From assembly GCA_947471745.1 (NCBI GenBank), contig CANJKZ010000774.1, positions 1,054,001 through 1,118,000 of the forward strand: a stretch of 64,000 nt of DNA, in the 5' to 3' direction. Source of the DNA: Closterium sp. Naga37s-1. Taxonomy: Eukaryota > Streptophyta > Zygnematophyceae > Desmidiales > Closteriaceae. The notes beneath the pieces are model-generated. The model did no database searches. It saw nothing but the letters and a program-made list of their open reading frames with translations, and was not told the origin of the DNA. This document shows, in pieces, positions 28,331 through 38,980 of the stretch; within the stretch, counting starts at the first letter, position 1, and each line of letters starts with the position of its first letter. Position numbers and translations under genes: made by a program.

Positions 28331-29703
28331 CCTAACGGTTGGAGGCCTGGTCAGCCATCAATTGAAGGCTCTAAGGGTGTTCATGGAGCTATGGGAGAAG
28401 GCATGGTCAGTGAGGAGGGCGATGAAGGTGCTGGCGGACATGGCGGCATGTTCTACCATGTAGGAGAGGCATGCTCCGAGGACATGGTTGTACCAGCCAG
28501 CAAGGTTGCTCTTCACCGCTCCTCCCATTGGGTCATCGACACGGGAGCCTTCATGACCATGACCAACCGAGAGGATCTGCTGGATGAAGTCAGGCCATCA
28601 AAGGCAGCCACTGTCGTTTCAGCCACCGACCAAGTTGTACCCGTGCGTGGCAAGGGGAGAGCCATGTTTATGGGTGCGGATGGGAGGCTTGTGGGGCTGA
28701 AGCGTGTTCTTCTTGTCCCTGGATTACGAGCCAGCCTTCTCTCTACCAAGGCATTGAGTGAGGCAGGGATGAAGATGGAGATGATGGGCACAAAGGTGTT
28801 CAAGGCAACTCTGGATGGGCGCGTGTTGTGGGACCTCCGAGACGGCAAGGACATGCACCGGTCCACGTGGGAGATACCGGTGCTGCCATGGAAGGAGTCA
28901 GCTGCGCGCTTGGCTGCTGAAGCTGTAAGAGGAGGGCATGCAAGCCACGTAACCAGTGGAGGAGGTGGTGATGGCAGTGATGGTGGGCTGCTTGTGCATG
29001 GGGGGGGTGCACTACCAAGTGTAACTCCTAGCACGGGTGAGACGGATTGGCTCACCGCACACCGTCGTTTTGGCCACGTGGCGCTACCTCAGTTACAACA
29101 GCTGTTTCAGGAGGAAAGAGTCAAGGGGCTGAGGTTAAAGGGGGAGCCCAAGGAGGTGGGCTCTTGTGAGACTTGCTTGACCAGCAAGTTCTCACGATTT
29201 CCCTTCCATTCGGCGGTGGGGCAGTCAAGTGACCCGGTGGAGCTCGTGCATGTGGATCTTATGGGGCCCATGAAGGTAAAGGGAGATGGTGGGGCCCTGC
29301 ATTTCATGACTATGGTGGATGATTACACAAGGCTCACCTGGTCGTTTCCACTTGCAAAGAAGAGTGATGCTGCAAGGTTCATCATTGAAGAGTGGCTGCC
29401 CATGGTGGAGCGAGAGAGCGGCAAGCGGGTGAAGTGATTCGTAGCGACCGTGGTGGGGAGTTTTTGGGAGCGGAGTTCCGGAGCTGGTTGAAGCGGCACG
29501 GCATCAAGCAGCAGCTCACCACGGCCTATACCCCTCAGTCCAACGGCGTGGCAGAGAGAGCGAACCGGACCATCATAGAGGGCGGGAGAACGATATTGGT
29601 GGACTCGGGTCTACCCTTGCGGTTCTGGCCCCTCGCTATTCGTCATGCTACCGTCATCAAGAACCGGGTGTTGACTCATCTGGGAGGTCACAATTGGGTC
29701 CCT
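28331..29703 (+). pseudogene. B protease and integrase
   Basis: The protease motif is WVIDTGAFMTM (about 28531). The GAG-pre-integrase domain has LTAHRRFGHVALPQL and CETCLTSKF (HHCC zinc binding). Integrase has VHVDLMGPM (first Asp region), MTMVDDYTRLTW and, after a frameshift near 29435, IRSDRGGEF (second Asp) and NGVAERANR (Glu). It breaks off at GHNWVPMEKLERR near 29728. From there the sequence jumps into the RT, so the integrase C-terminus, linker and start of RT are deleted. By comparison with C1 about 0.9 kb is missing. Confidence 0.88.
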
Positions 29704-30173
29704 ATGGAGAAGTTGGAGAGGCGCAAGACAAGGCTTGTGATCAAGGGCTTTCAGCAGAGAGAGGGGATTGACTTTCAAGAGGTGTTTGCTCTTGTTGCCA
29801 AGGGTCGTACGCTCCGGGTGTTGCTAGCAGCCGCTGCCGTTTGTTGCTGGAAGGCGGAGCAAATGTATGTGAAGACGGCGTTCCTCTATGGCGTGGTAGA
29901 TGAGGAGATCTACATGAAGCAGCCAGAGGGGTATGACGATGAGAGCGGACGTGTTTGCAGGCTCAATAAGGCCATCTATGGCCTCAAACAAGCTCCAAGA
30001 TGCTGGTATGCAAGGCTGGTGGAGGCGTTGGAGGCTCTTGGCTTCAAAGTTAGCGGGTGCGATGAGAGTCTCTTCACGACCGAGGGGGAGGAGGAGAAGG
30101 TGTTTCTCCTTGTCTACGTCGATGACACCCTCCTCTTCTCTCCATCCCTGGAGAGGATCAAGGAGGTGCAATA
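29704..30173 (+). pseudogene. B reverse transcriptase (N-terminally deleted)
   Basis: In frame with the integrase end, the RT enters at KTRLVIKGFQQREG. It goes on with VKTAFLYGVVDEEIYMKQPEGY (read here in two parts, VKTAFLYGVVDEE and IYMKQPEGY), YGLKQAPRCWY and LLVYVDDTLLFS. The catalytic YVDD is intact. Motif A reads YVKTAF where C1 and C2 have MDVTTAF, so its Asp appears to be lost. A TAA at 30172 ends the frame. Confidence 0.87.
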
Positions 30174-31143
30174 AAAGCTAAAAGGGACCTTTCAATGCAA
30201 GGCCCTTGGATCTGTGGGGTATTACCTTGGTCTTCACGTGGAGCGGGACGAGGTGAAGGGATGGTTGAGGCTTCACCAACACAAGTACCTTGCAGCCATG
30301 GGGGATAAGTATGGGCTGGAGGAAGGGAGGAGTGTGAAGAATCCTCTATACTCAGGGTTTCAGCTGCACCTTGATGAAGAGGAGGGTGAGGTGTTGGAGT
30401 ACGAGTTGCAGTGTCGGTTCCAGTCAATGGTGGGGAGCTTGATGTACGCTTCGGTCAACACTCGCCCCGACATTGCATTTTCAGTTTCACAGCTCGCTCG
30501 TGTGGTGTCTAGGCCCCTTCAAGAGCACCTGGATGCAGCAGAGAGGCTGGTGAGGTACTGCATGGCAGCCTCAAGGGTGGGGCTGCAATATTCAGTGCAT
30601 GGGCAGCTGAAGCAAAAGGGGGTGGAGGAGGTGAGCACAAAGACTGGTGCACCTACAAGGCGTGGGCACTTGTACCTCTCGTGCTTCACCGATGCTACCT
30701 GGGCAAGTGACATCAGTGATGCTACATCCCATGGTGGCTATATATGCTGTGTTGGAGGGAGTCCAATGAGCTGGAAGTCTAAGAAGCAAGGAGAGATAGC
30801 TCACTCATCAATGGAGAGCGAGTACATGGCGTTGTTTCATGGAGTGAAGGAGGTGGTTTGGATGAGGAGGTTGCTTGAAGAGTTGGGGCAGGAGCAAGAG
30901 GGTCCTACACCTGTGTTTTGTGACAGCCAAGGAGCGATTGCAATGGCGTTTAATGCTGTGCTCCATGGGCTGAACAAGCACATGCATATCAAGTGGCATT
31001 GGGTGAGGAAGGAGGTGAAGAAGGGCACCATCTCCTTGCACTACATCAACAAAACCAAGAAATCTGCAGATTTCTTGACTAAGAGGCTTACGGAGCATCA
31101 GCATTGGAGCTGTGCCACCTTGTGTGGCATGTCCTTCAACTAA
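30174..31143 (+). pseudogene. B RT end and RNase H
   Basis: After the TAA the same frame reads YYLGLHVERDE, GSLMYASVNTRPDIAF and the RNase H motifs CFTDATWASD (Asp), SMESEYMALFH (Glu), VFCDSQGAIA (Asp), and ADFLTKRL. The stop TAA at 31141-31143 follows GMSFN. The domain is uninterrupted over about 310 codons. RNase H removes element RNA after copying and makes the purine-tract primer at 31190-31200. Confidence 0.9.
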
Positions 31144-31187
31144 GGGAGGCAGCTTCAGGGAGCAGCTAAGGGATGAATGAGAGCACG

Positions 31188-31200
31188 AAGATGGGGAGTT
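31188..31200 (+). promoter_or_regulatory. B polypurine tract
   Basis: The sequence aagatggggagtt lies directly before the 3' LTR start TGTTGTGCC at 31201, the expected place for plus-strand priming. Confidence 0.85.
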
Positions 31201-31930
31201 TGTTGTGCCAAAGCACTATAGTGGCACGATCATCGCACTCCCATTCAGCCTACAAGCCTGCTCAGCTTCTGGAATTTTGTAGGGAGGTACTTCAAAATTT
31301 GTTCTTCACACCCTCAAAGTTTCAGAATTCTTGAAGCAGTTTACAAGGCATGGCAACATTTTTAGTTTCAAGACCTATGGCATCCCGGAAGTGTGTGTTA
31401 CTCTTTTTTTGTAACACCCGAGTTCACGATTTCGGCTGCTGACTCATCTATAAAGATCTGACTTGTCTGAAAATCGGTGTGGCAGTCTTTTGCCGTGTTT
31501 TTCAGATGGTCACCGAGTTTCAGGACAACCCAGCATCGGAGAAGCACGTGACAGGTGTCGAAAGTTACTGTTCCGTAGTCATGGTGCACTGTTGGCAGCA
31601 TTTCCCTTGCCACCGTTTCATTGTTGCCATGCCAATGGTGCAGGGACAGAGAATGAGACAAGAATTACAGGTGGTCAAGTGGGACTCTACCACCCTTCTT
31701 TTAAGAAGTGTGGTCATCCTGGAAGCAGCTTGCAAGAGGGTGCAAGTGGGAAGACAAGCTGACTCATGGTTGGCTTGACTCACTATTGGTAGCCTTGAGT
31801 ACAGCTCTGAACATCCAAGTGTGGTTGGCTTTGCTGACCTAGATAGGACGTTTCCCATCCTTCTCTAGCCTTTCTCCCTTAGGAATAAACCTTCTCTGAG
31901 TTCCCAGGATGGTCCCAACCCCTTAAGAGT
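31201..31930 (+). repeat. B 3' LTR, left part
   Basis: It starts TGTTGTGCCAAAG and runs to cccttaagagt, where C1 is inserted (TSD AGAGT, 31926-31930). It contains 51 bp (31630-31680) absent from the 5' LTR at the N insertion point. Confidence 0.93.
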
Positions 31931-32721
31931 TGTTGGTGCAACCCTACGGTTTGCATTCGGCTTGTTGTCCGTGTGCGTGCATGCGTGTGTGCATGGAATG
32001 GTATGAGGGCATGAGATGATTATAACATGCTTATAATAGTGTGTGAATGATTAGGCATGGTTTTGAATGTGTGTCGAGTCAATAGCGAGTTATCGCTAGT
32101 CGCGTGTCACGTCGTTGTTTGCGTGTCGTGTGCGGTTTTCTATTTTCTCGTGTGTGGAACATTCGGCGTGTCGCAGGTGTGCGCAGCAGACTTCCAAGAA
32201 TTCAAAAAAGAATTTATATTGAAGAGCCAGAGCTTGGTTTCAATATTCAAGTGATTTCGAAGCTCTCCATAAGGGTAAACTTTAAGATAGTGAGAATAGT
32301 TGCATTACTTTGTGTAGTGTAACATTTCTCTTGGTGTAGGCCCTTGTGGAGGGTAGTTTCGAGACCCTTCGTGGTTGGGGAAAGTGTGGCACTGTTCCAC
32401 ATCACTATACCTTGGCTCTTGGGGTTTGTAGGAGATGAGAGTCATTCCCAACTCGTAACTCTTCCTAATTTGTGTTCTAAGTCTCTAGTGGCTGCCATAG
32501 TGCCGCTCGTTCAAACCGACGTTGCGTCGTCAATTCTTGATGAGATCATGTGATTTAACTTGCCTCGTGTAGGCGACATCAAGAAGCTCCAGATCCAATT
32601 TATAGCAAATCATTTGCAGCTGTGACCAGAACGCTATCAATGCTTGAATCCTCTGTGCAGAAATCCGACTGTGCACTAAATCTTTCGTTTTAGGCACATT
32701 CAAGCCTATTGTGACTATACA
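31931..32721 (+). repeat. C1 5' LTR
   Basis: 791 bp from TGTTGGTGCAACCCTACGG to gtgactataca. It matches the C2 LTRs (52944-53742 and 58585-59382, reversed). It includes the words gtcgcgtgtcacgtcg, ggtgtgcgcagcagac and cttggtgtaggccc. Confidence 0.93.
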
Positions 32722-32739
32722 AGTGGTATCAGAGCCCCT
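32722..32739 (+). promoter_or_regulatory. C1 primer-binding site
   Basis: AGTGGTATCAGAGCCCCT follows the LTR end, the usual initiator tRNA-Met site. The gag ATG lies 20 bp further on. Confidence 0.9.
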
Positions 32740-32755
32740 TGGAGCAGTTTCGACA

Positions 32756-33671
32756 ATGGCTGGACCTGAGGAAAGGGGTGGCAGAGGTGCTGGTGGCAGT
32801 GGAGAAGCCCAAGGTCAAGGCCAACCCCGTGATTCAGCCATGGCGCCCATGCAACCAAGTCTTGGCCCACCTAGGGATGAGCCTAGGGTGTTTGGGCTTG
32901 ACAAGTTCAACGGTGACAACTTCGCTGAATGGTCCTTCAAGATGGAGAACATCTTTGACCACTATGACCTGCTGGAGGTGATGGAAGGAACGGAGAAGCG
33001 CCCCGAGAACGACCCGGAGAAGAGCCCGTGGGTGCGGAAGAGCGCACAAGGCTATCTCCTACTTGGGCAAGCGTTGGGGAGCAGCCAAATCCGTCACATC
33101 AAGCCATTCCAGTGTGAACCAGAGAAGGGACCAAAGGCATGGGCTGCTCTCAAGGGTGTACACGCTCCTGCAACAGCCGAAGGTGGTGTTGGAACGGCAA
33201 ATGGCGGCACTACGAATTGAAGAAGACGAAGCGGTTGAAGAAGGGGTGCAGAAATTCTTCGACTTGTTGACGCGGCTTGAGGGAGCTGATTTGAACCACA
33301 GTGAGCTCCAAAAGAAGACCAAGTTGCTGGCCTTACTCCTAGAGTCATGGTCCTCGCTCATCATCAACCTCAATCGTGACTTGCCCCGCCTCTCGCTTGA
33401 AGACGTGAAGCGAGCGATCCTTCAAGAGGACTTCCGCCGCCGTGAGTTGGCGAGTGCGGATGGCGCCGGGGCAGCAAGCATCGGCCGAGGGTATGGCCGT
33501 GGAAGGGGCAGAGGACGAGGGGGAGGCAGATTTGGCAGCAACAACTTCAATGGAGGCCGCGGGAGTGGCGGATACGGCAGCGACAACAAGAGCTACGGAC
33601 GTGGTCGCGGCCGATTCGACGGCGAGTGCCACTATTGTCACAAGAGCGGACATATGTGGCGCGATTGCTAA
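32756..33671 (+). pseudogene. C1 gag
   Basis: ATG 32756 opens MAGPEERGGRGAGGSGE, with VFGLDKFNGDNFAEWSFKM and IFDHYDLLEVMEG. At about 33177 eight bases present in C2 are missing, which shifts the frame. The rest (LERQMAALRIEEDEAVEEG, LARLSLEDVKRAI-like blocks) is in another frame. It ends in a Gly/Arg-rich stretch and a CCHC knuckle (CHYCHKSGHMWRDC, about 33629-33668) with a TAA right after it, where C2 has a Tyr codon. Confidence 0.88.
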
Positions 33672-34838
33672 AAGCTCCTTGATGGATGGACTCCTGCTCA
33701 AGGCCAAGAGGGTAGAGGAGCAGGAGGAGGGAGAGGAAGAGGTCGTGGAGGCCGTGGCGGTCGCGGAGGTGGTGCTGCAAGTATGAAGAGTGGCGGCAAC
33801 GAGAGCGAGTCGAGGGACGATCGCTTTCCGGGTCAATTCTTCTTCGTGTCCACGCAAGCACCGGCTGGTCCAGAGAAGGATGAAGGCTTTGAGGAGCCAG
33901 CAGCTGTGGGGAAGGTCACCCTACACTCCCTGGACTATTGGGTGATCGATAGCGGCACTACCTATAGCATGACACCTCGTGCGGACTTGCTCACCGAACT
34001 TGAGCCGTCACCGGTGAAGCATGTGACATCGGCTTTGGGGCAGCGAGCAGAGGTGAAAGGCATGGGCAAGGCCATGTTCAAGGGTGCTGATGGGAAGATG
34101 GTGGGCCTCAAGAACGTGCTTTGGGTGCCCAACCTTGCTGCCAACCTGATTTCCGTGCGGCGGTTGCAAAAGGCCGGCATGGACACGAGCTCGAAGGGAG
34201 CTAAGACCTACACCGCGAGGCTTGGTGAGCGGATTCTTTGGGACCTTCACGAGGAAAGGGATGTCTACAACGAGATGTGGTAGATCCCTGTGGTCCCCAT
34301 GCCTAAGGAGAGGCAAGTGGCAGCAAGCATCAGCACCAAGGGTGAAGCGGTTGGTAGCGACGATGGCGCGAATGGTCGCGCTAAGGAGATTGAGTCCAAG
34401 AAGTGCAATCTTGGAGGGACCAGCAAACTCGGTGAAGACAAGGAGAGTGGTGCAGCAGCCAAAAAGCAGCACAAGGGTGAGGAGAACCCCAAGGCAGCAG
34501 CGGAGGAGGAGTACGGAGAGAACATGTGGGGCACTATTGCGAATGCGGCATTCTCCAATCTGACTTCGGCTACGGGGGAGTGTGATTGGCTCACCTTGCA
34601 TCGGCGAATGGGCCATGTGGCCCTGCCCATCTTGCAGCAGCTAGTGAAGAATGAGATGGTTGCTGGCATACGTGTGAAGGGGGAGCCCGATGAGGTACTT
34701 GGCTGCCCGACGTGCATGCAAGCCAAGTTCACCCGTTACCCGTTCTCTAGTTCGGAGGCAACGGCTAAGGCACCACTTGATGAGGTGGTGATGGACGTGG
34801 TGGGCCCCCTGAAGCTTGGAGCTGCTGGAGCTGAGTAA
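33672..34838 (+). pseudogene. C1 protease and GAG-pre-integrase region
   Basis: In the downstream gag frame the protease reads YWVIDSGTTYSMT (about 33936) and VLWVPNLAANLIS. A TAG at 34281 follows VYNEMW. The frame then continues with a charged linker and LHRRMGHVALPILQQL plus CPTCMQAKFTRYPF (HHCC zinc finger of integrase). DVVGPLKL holds the first catalytic Asp region. A TAA at 34836 replaces the Tyr of EYFLTIVD in C2. Confidence 0.88.
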
Positions 34839-36365
34839 TTTCTCACCATTGTGGACGTCTACACTCGCATGACTTGGGTGTACGTGCTGTCCAAGAAGAG
34901 AGACGTGGCTGAAACGGTGAAGACCGATTGGTTGCCAATTAGTGAACGGCAACAAGACCGGTTAGTGAAGGCAATTCGCACCCATCGAGGGGGAGAGTTC
35001 CTGAGCAAGGAGTTCTCATTGTGGCTGAAGAAGAATGGCATAAGGCACTCCCTTACCATGCCGTACTCCCCTGCAATGAACGGCATCGCCGAGCGAGCGA
35101 ACCGGACAATCACGGAGACGGCGCGCGGGTTGCTCATTGAAGCCGGGCTACCCGTCTATTTATGGCCTGATGCGGGACAAAGTGCGTGTGTGGCCAAGAA
35201 CAGAGCTTTGACTCATGTGGGAGCAGACAAATGGGTGCACTATGTGGAGTGGATTGGAAGGAAGCCAAAGGTGGATATGCTTCGGGTGTTCGGGTGCATG
35301 TGCATGGCGCTCGTGCCTAAGCATCTTCGGCACAACAAGCTCGGTGCCAAGGCGATATGGGCTGTGCACTTGGGCATGGCTCAAAACAGCAAGGGGTGGC
35401 TTCTTTGGGACCCATTCACCAAGAAATTCTTGGTGAGCAGGGACTGCAAATTCATGGAGAACCTGATGTATAAGGATTGGAAGGCGGAGAATGAGGCAAA
35501 GATAGGCGTGCGGTTTGGGGAGGTGAAGAGTTCCGGTTTGGAGCATGTGGAGCTGCCCTTGAAGTTGAGCAGCAGCAGCACCACCACAAGGCAATCTTCC
35601 CTTGTGAATGGGGGAGAGGAGGCCAAGGATGCAGAGGAAGAAGAGGAGGAGGTGCAGCAAGTGAGCAAGCGTGCACCGACACTTCCTTCTCGCACTACGA
35701 GTGCTCCACGGATCCGAGTCACCCCGCAGCAACGCCAAGGCCTTCATGTCCCTGCAGCTAAGGAGGAAGGAAGGGGCAAGAGGAGAATTCAAGCCCCTAA
35801 TAGGCTGACCTATGATGCATTGGGAAAGCCAGCCAAGTCAGCTCTGGCCGGAGCGGCACTTATAGTTGGAGATGACGAGGAGAGTGACTACGACGAGTGT
35901 GCCTTCGCGTTCTTCTCTCCGGTGGAGATGCCGAGGGAACCAGCAACTCTCAAGGAGGCCTTGGAGAGTAGTGATGCTGAGGAGTGGAAGAAGGCAATGG
36001 AGAGTGAGTTGAAGAGCATTGAGGAGAACGGCACGTGGGAATTGGTGGAGCTACCGGAGGGGCGTAATGCGATTACGTCCAAGTGGCTCTTCAAGATCAA
36101 GTCCGACGCCGATGGCAAAATCGAGCGCTACAAGTCTAGGCTTGTGGCAAAGGGGTACCAGCAGAAGGAGAAGGTGGACTATAAGGAGATCTTTGCTCCT
36201 GTGGTGAAGCCGACGACGCTAAGAACCCTACTCGCGGGAGCTGCCATAAAAGGATGGATGGTGAAACAAATGGATGTCACAACGGCATTCCTCAACGGCG
36301 TCCTTGAGGAAGAGATTTTTATGGCGCAGCCAGAGGGGTTTGATGATGGTGTGGCAGAGTTTTGA
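34839..36365 (+). pseudogene. C1 integrase core and RT start
   Basis: One frame of about 504 codons holds VDVYTRMTWVYVL, IRTHRGGEFLSKEF and NGIAERANRTI. C2 reads IRTDRGGEF at the same place, so the second catalytic Asp has become His (GAT to CAT at about 34983). After VFGCMCMALVPKHL and a Glu-rich linker comes the RT (EEWKKAMESELKSIEENGTW, RYKSRLVAKGYQQKE, MDVTTAFLNGVLEEEIF). A frameshift lies at GFDDG near 36350. Integrase would be inactive even if the frame were read. Confidence 0.9.
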
Positions 36366-37485
36366 AGCTGAAGAAGGCCCTTTATGGACTGAAGCAGGCC
36401 CCTAGGCAGTGGTACTTGAAGCTGCGAGGAGTTTTAGAGGAGATCGGCTTCACTCCCTCAACGGCCGATCACTCATTGTTCATGCTTGGCGAGGGGGAGC
36501 AGAGGAGCTTCATGGTTGTGTACGTGGATGACATCCTAATTTTCTCACCCTCCTCTGATCTTGTGAAGGAGGTGATGCTGAAGCTTCAAGACAAGTTCAA
36601 GTGCAAGGCCCTTGGTGACGTGAGCTTCTACCTTGGGCTCCACATCGAACGAGATGTGGAGAAGCGGTGCATGTGGGTGCATCAACGAAAGTACCTGGAC
36701 GCATTGGCTGCCAACTTTGGGCAGAGTGAAGGCCATGTGGCTACACCCTTTCCCTCTGGGTTCAAGTGTGTGAAGGGACCAGAGGAGGAGAGCGTTGGTG
36801 AAGAGGAGAGGCGCCGTTTTCACTCGTTGGTGGGCAGCCTCATGTACGCGGCGGTAAACACCAGACCAGACGTCGCCTTTGCAACCGGACAGTTGGCTAG
36901 GGTTGTTAAATGCCCTAATGAGGAGCAGGTAGCTGCTGGAATGAGGGTGGCCAAGTATCTTGGCCAAACAGCGACGGTTGGGCTGCAATACTCGGCGGCG
37001 GCGCAAAGGCGCCAAAAGGGCGCGGATGGTGTTGAACCCGGGCGTTTGTTCCTCACCGCATTCTCGGATGCTTCTTATGCATCGGAACCAGAGGACATGA
37101 CAAGTGTTGGAGGGTTCATTTCCTGTGTTGGTGGAGGCCCAACTGCTTGGGAGAGCAAGAAGCAGGTGGATCAAGCATTGAGCTCGGTGGAGTCCGAGTA
37201 CATGGCACTCTTCCGTGCCGTACGAGAGATTGTGTGGCAGCGGCGTTTGTTGGCTGAATTGGGGGAGGAGCAGCAAGGACCTACCCCACTCTACTGTGAC
37301 AGCCAGGATGCCATTGCTCTTGCTAAGAACCCTGTGTTGCATGGACGAGGAGCATGGTGGCCACGGGTGAAGTTGAGTTGTGCTACGTGAAGACGACGGG
37401 GCAGCCAGCTGACATGATGACCAAGAGGCTGGTGGAGCAGCAGCATTGGAAGTGTTGCAAGCTGGCCGGGATGGCTCTGAACTGA
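36362..37485 (+). pseudogene. C1 RT end and RNase H
   Basis: The frame reads KKALYGLKQAPRQWYLKL, VVYVDDILIFSPSSD (catalytic YVDD), YLGLHIERDVEK, and RNase H motifs AFSDASYASE (Asp), VESEYMALFRA (Glu) and LYCDSQDAIA (Asp). Near 37345 about 35 bp present in C2 (encoding GLTKHMRVNWHW) are lost and the frame shifts. The original frame resumes with TTGQPADMMTKRLVEQQHW and ends at TGA 37483-37485. Confidence 0.9.
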
Positions 37486-37524
37486 GAGAGCAAGTTCCTA
37501 AGGCCAACAATCCGAGGGGGAGTT

Positions 37525-37782
37525 TGTTGGTGCAACCCTACGGTTTGCATTCGGCTTGTTGTCCGTGTGCGTGCATGCGTGTGTGCATGGAATGGTATGA
37601 GGGCATGAGATATATATTTCATGCTTATAATAGTGTGTGAATGATGAGGCATGGTTTTGAATGTGTGTCGAGTCAATAGCGAGTTATCGCTAGTCGCGTG
37701 TCACGTCGTTGTTTGCGTGTCGTGTGCGGTTTTCTATTTTGTCGTGTGTGGAACGTTCGGCGTGTCGCAGGTGTGCGCAGCA
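37525..37782 (+). repeat. C1 3' LTR, left part
   Basis: It starts TGTTGGTGCAACC after the purine tract gagggggagtt (37514-37524). It runs to gtgcgcagca, where A4 is inserted with the TSD CAGCA (37778-37782). Confidence 0.93.
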
Positions 37783-37912
37783 TGACAGAATCTAAGGGAA
37801 GGAATGAATGAACTAGGAAGCAGGTGGGAACAAGTAGGAAACCTAAAAGTGTTATACCCTATATGGACTACCTTACTACTGCCTAGATAGACTATAGCAT
37901 ATAAGTTTGACA
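37783..37912 (-). repeat. A4 3' LTR
   Basis: 130 bp, plus strand tgacagaatctaagg to ataagtttgaca. The purine-tract complement cacccccatagg follows. It differs from the 5' LTR at about eight bases plus a 1-bp indel. Confidence 0.93.
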
Positions 37913-38140
37913 CACCCCCATAGGCAAAGTGGGGGAGAACAAGAGGTCACAAGACCAGTGAAGAAAAGCAAAGCAAGCTCAGGGTGGATCACAAAGTCAC
38001 CACGCAGTCTGAGTACAAGCAAATGGCCACAAGGCCAGTTCACATGCACAGTTATATATACGAAAACAAAAAATACAGTGAACACAACCTAGCAAGTGTA
38101 AGCATGCAGGTATATGTGTAGAGAGTACAGTACAAGTAAA

Positions 38141-38980
38141 TCAAGAAGTAAGCAAGTGAGGCACAGTAGGTACAAGGCCTAGAACAGTACAGAAACGCTG
38201 ATGATCACAAGGCTGAAGTGCCTTGGTGAAAACATCAGCAGTGTTGGCCTGAGAGGCCACGTAAGCAAGACGAAGCTGACCACGCTGCTGCAACTTTCGA
38301 GCAAGGAAGTAGCGCAGAGCAATGTGCTTCGTTCTCTGTTCCAGTCTGTGCTCCTGACACAAGGCAAGCATGGCTTTGTTGTCGACGTACAGAACTAGAG
38401 GAGAACGAGGCGCCTCTCCCAAGTTGGTCAGCAGGTAGGTGAGCCAGCGTAACTCCTGTGCAGCCATGGCCCCAGCGTAGATCTCAGCCTCACAACTGGA
38501 GCTGAGAACAGAAGAAGAGCGGGTAGACTGCCAAGAGATAGAACCGGAACCAAGACTGAAGGTGTAACCCTGTGACGACCGCTTCGTAGCCAAGTCGTCA
38601 ACCCAGGAAGCGTCTGCGTGACCAGTGAGGACAACTCGAGCCCGTCCTCCAAGCACGAGCCCCATGCCCGACGTACTGCACAGGTAGCGCAACACCCTCT
38701 TCGCAGCATCCCAGTGCACCTTTCGGTGTCGACCGGGAGCCACGTAGCGAGCCAGAAGGCTGAGAGGGTATGCGAGGTCAGGTCGTGTGCAAGTCATCAG
38801 GTACATGAGGCAGCCCACAAGCTCTGGATACGGGCCACTCGGCTCTACGGACTCATCCGAAGGTGGAGCTGAGAGCGAGTGACCAGTAGGCAGAGGAGTG
38901 GACTGTGGCGAGAATTACGTGAAGCCGAAGCGCTAAAGGACCTGCTGCACCATGTGTGACGGAGTCAAGGTAATGGTGTG
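38141..38980 (-). pseudogene. A4 RNase H
   Basis: In the pol frame, after stops near 38930-38980, 38818-38141 reads GCLMYLMTCTRPDLAYPLS, HADASWVDD (Asp), SSCEAEIYAGAM (Glu), YVDNKAMLAL (Asp), KHIALRYFLAR, and ANTADVFTKAL. It ends GLVPTVPHLLTS with a stop at 38141. The catalytic residues are intact. It is continuous with the RT upstream apart from the stops. Confidence 0.9.
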
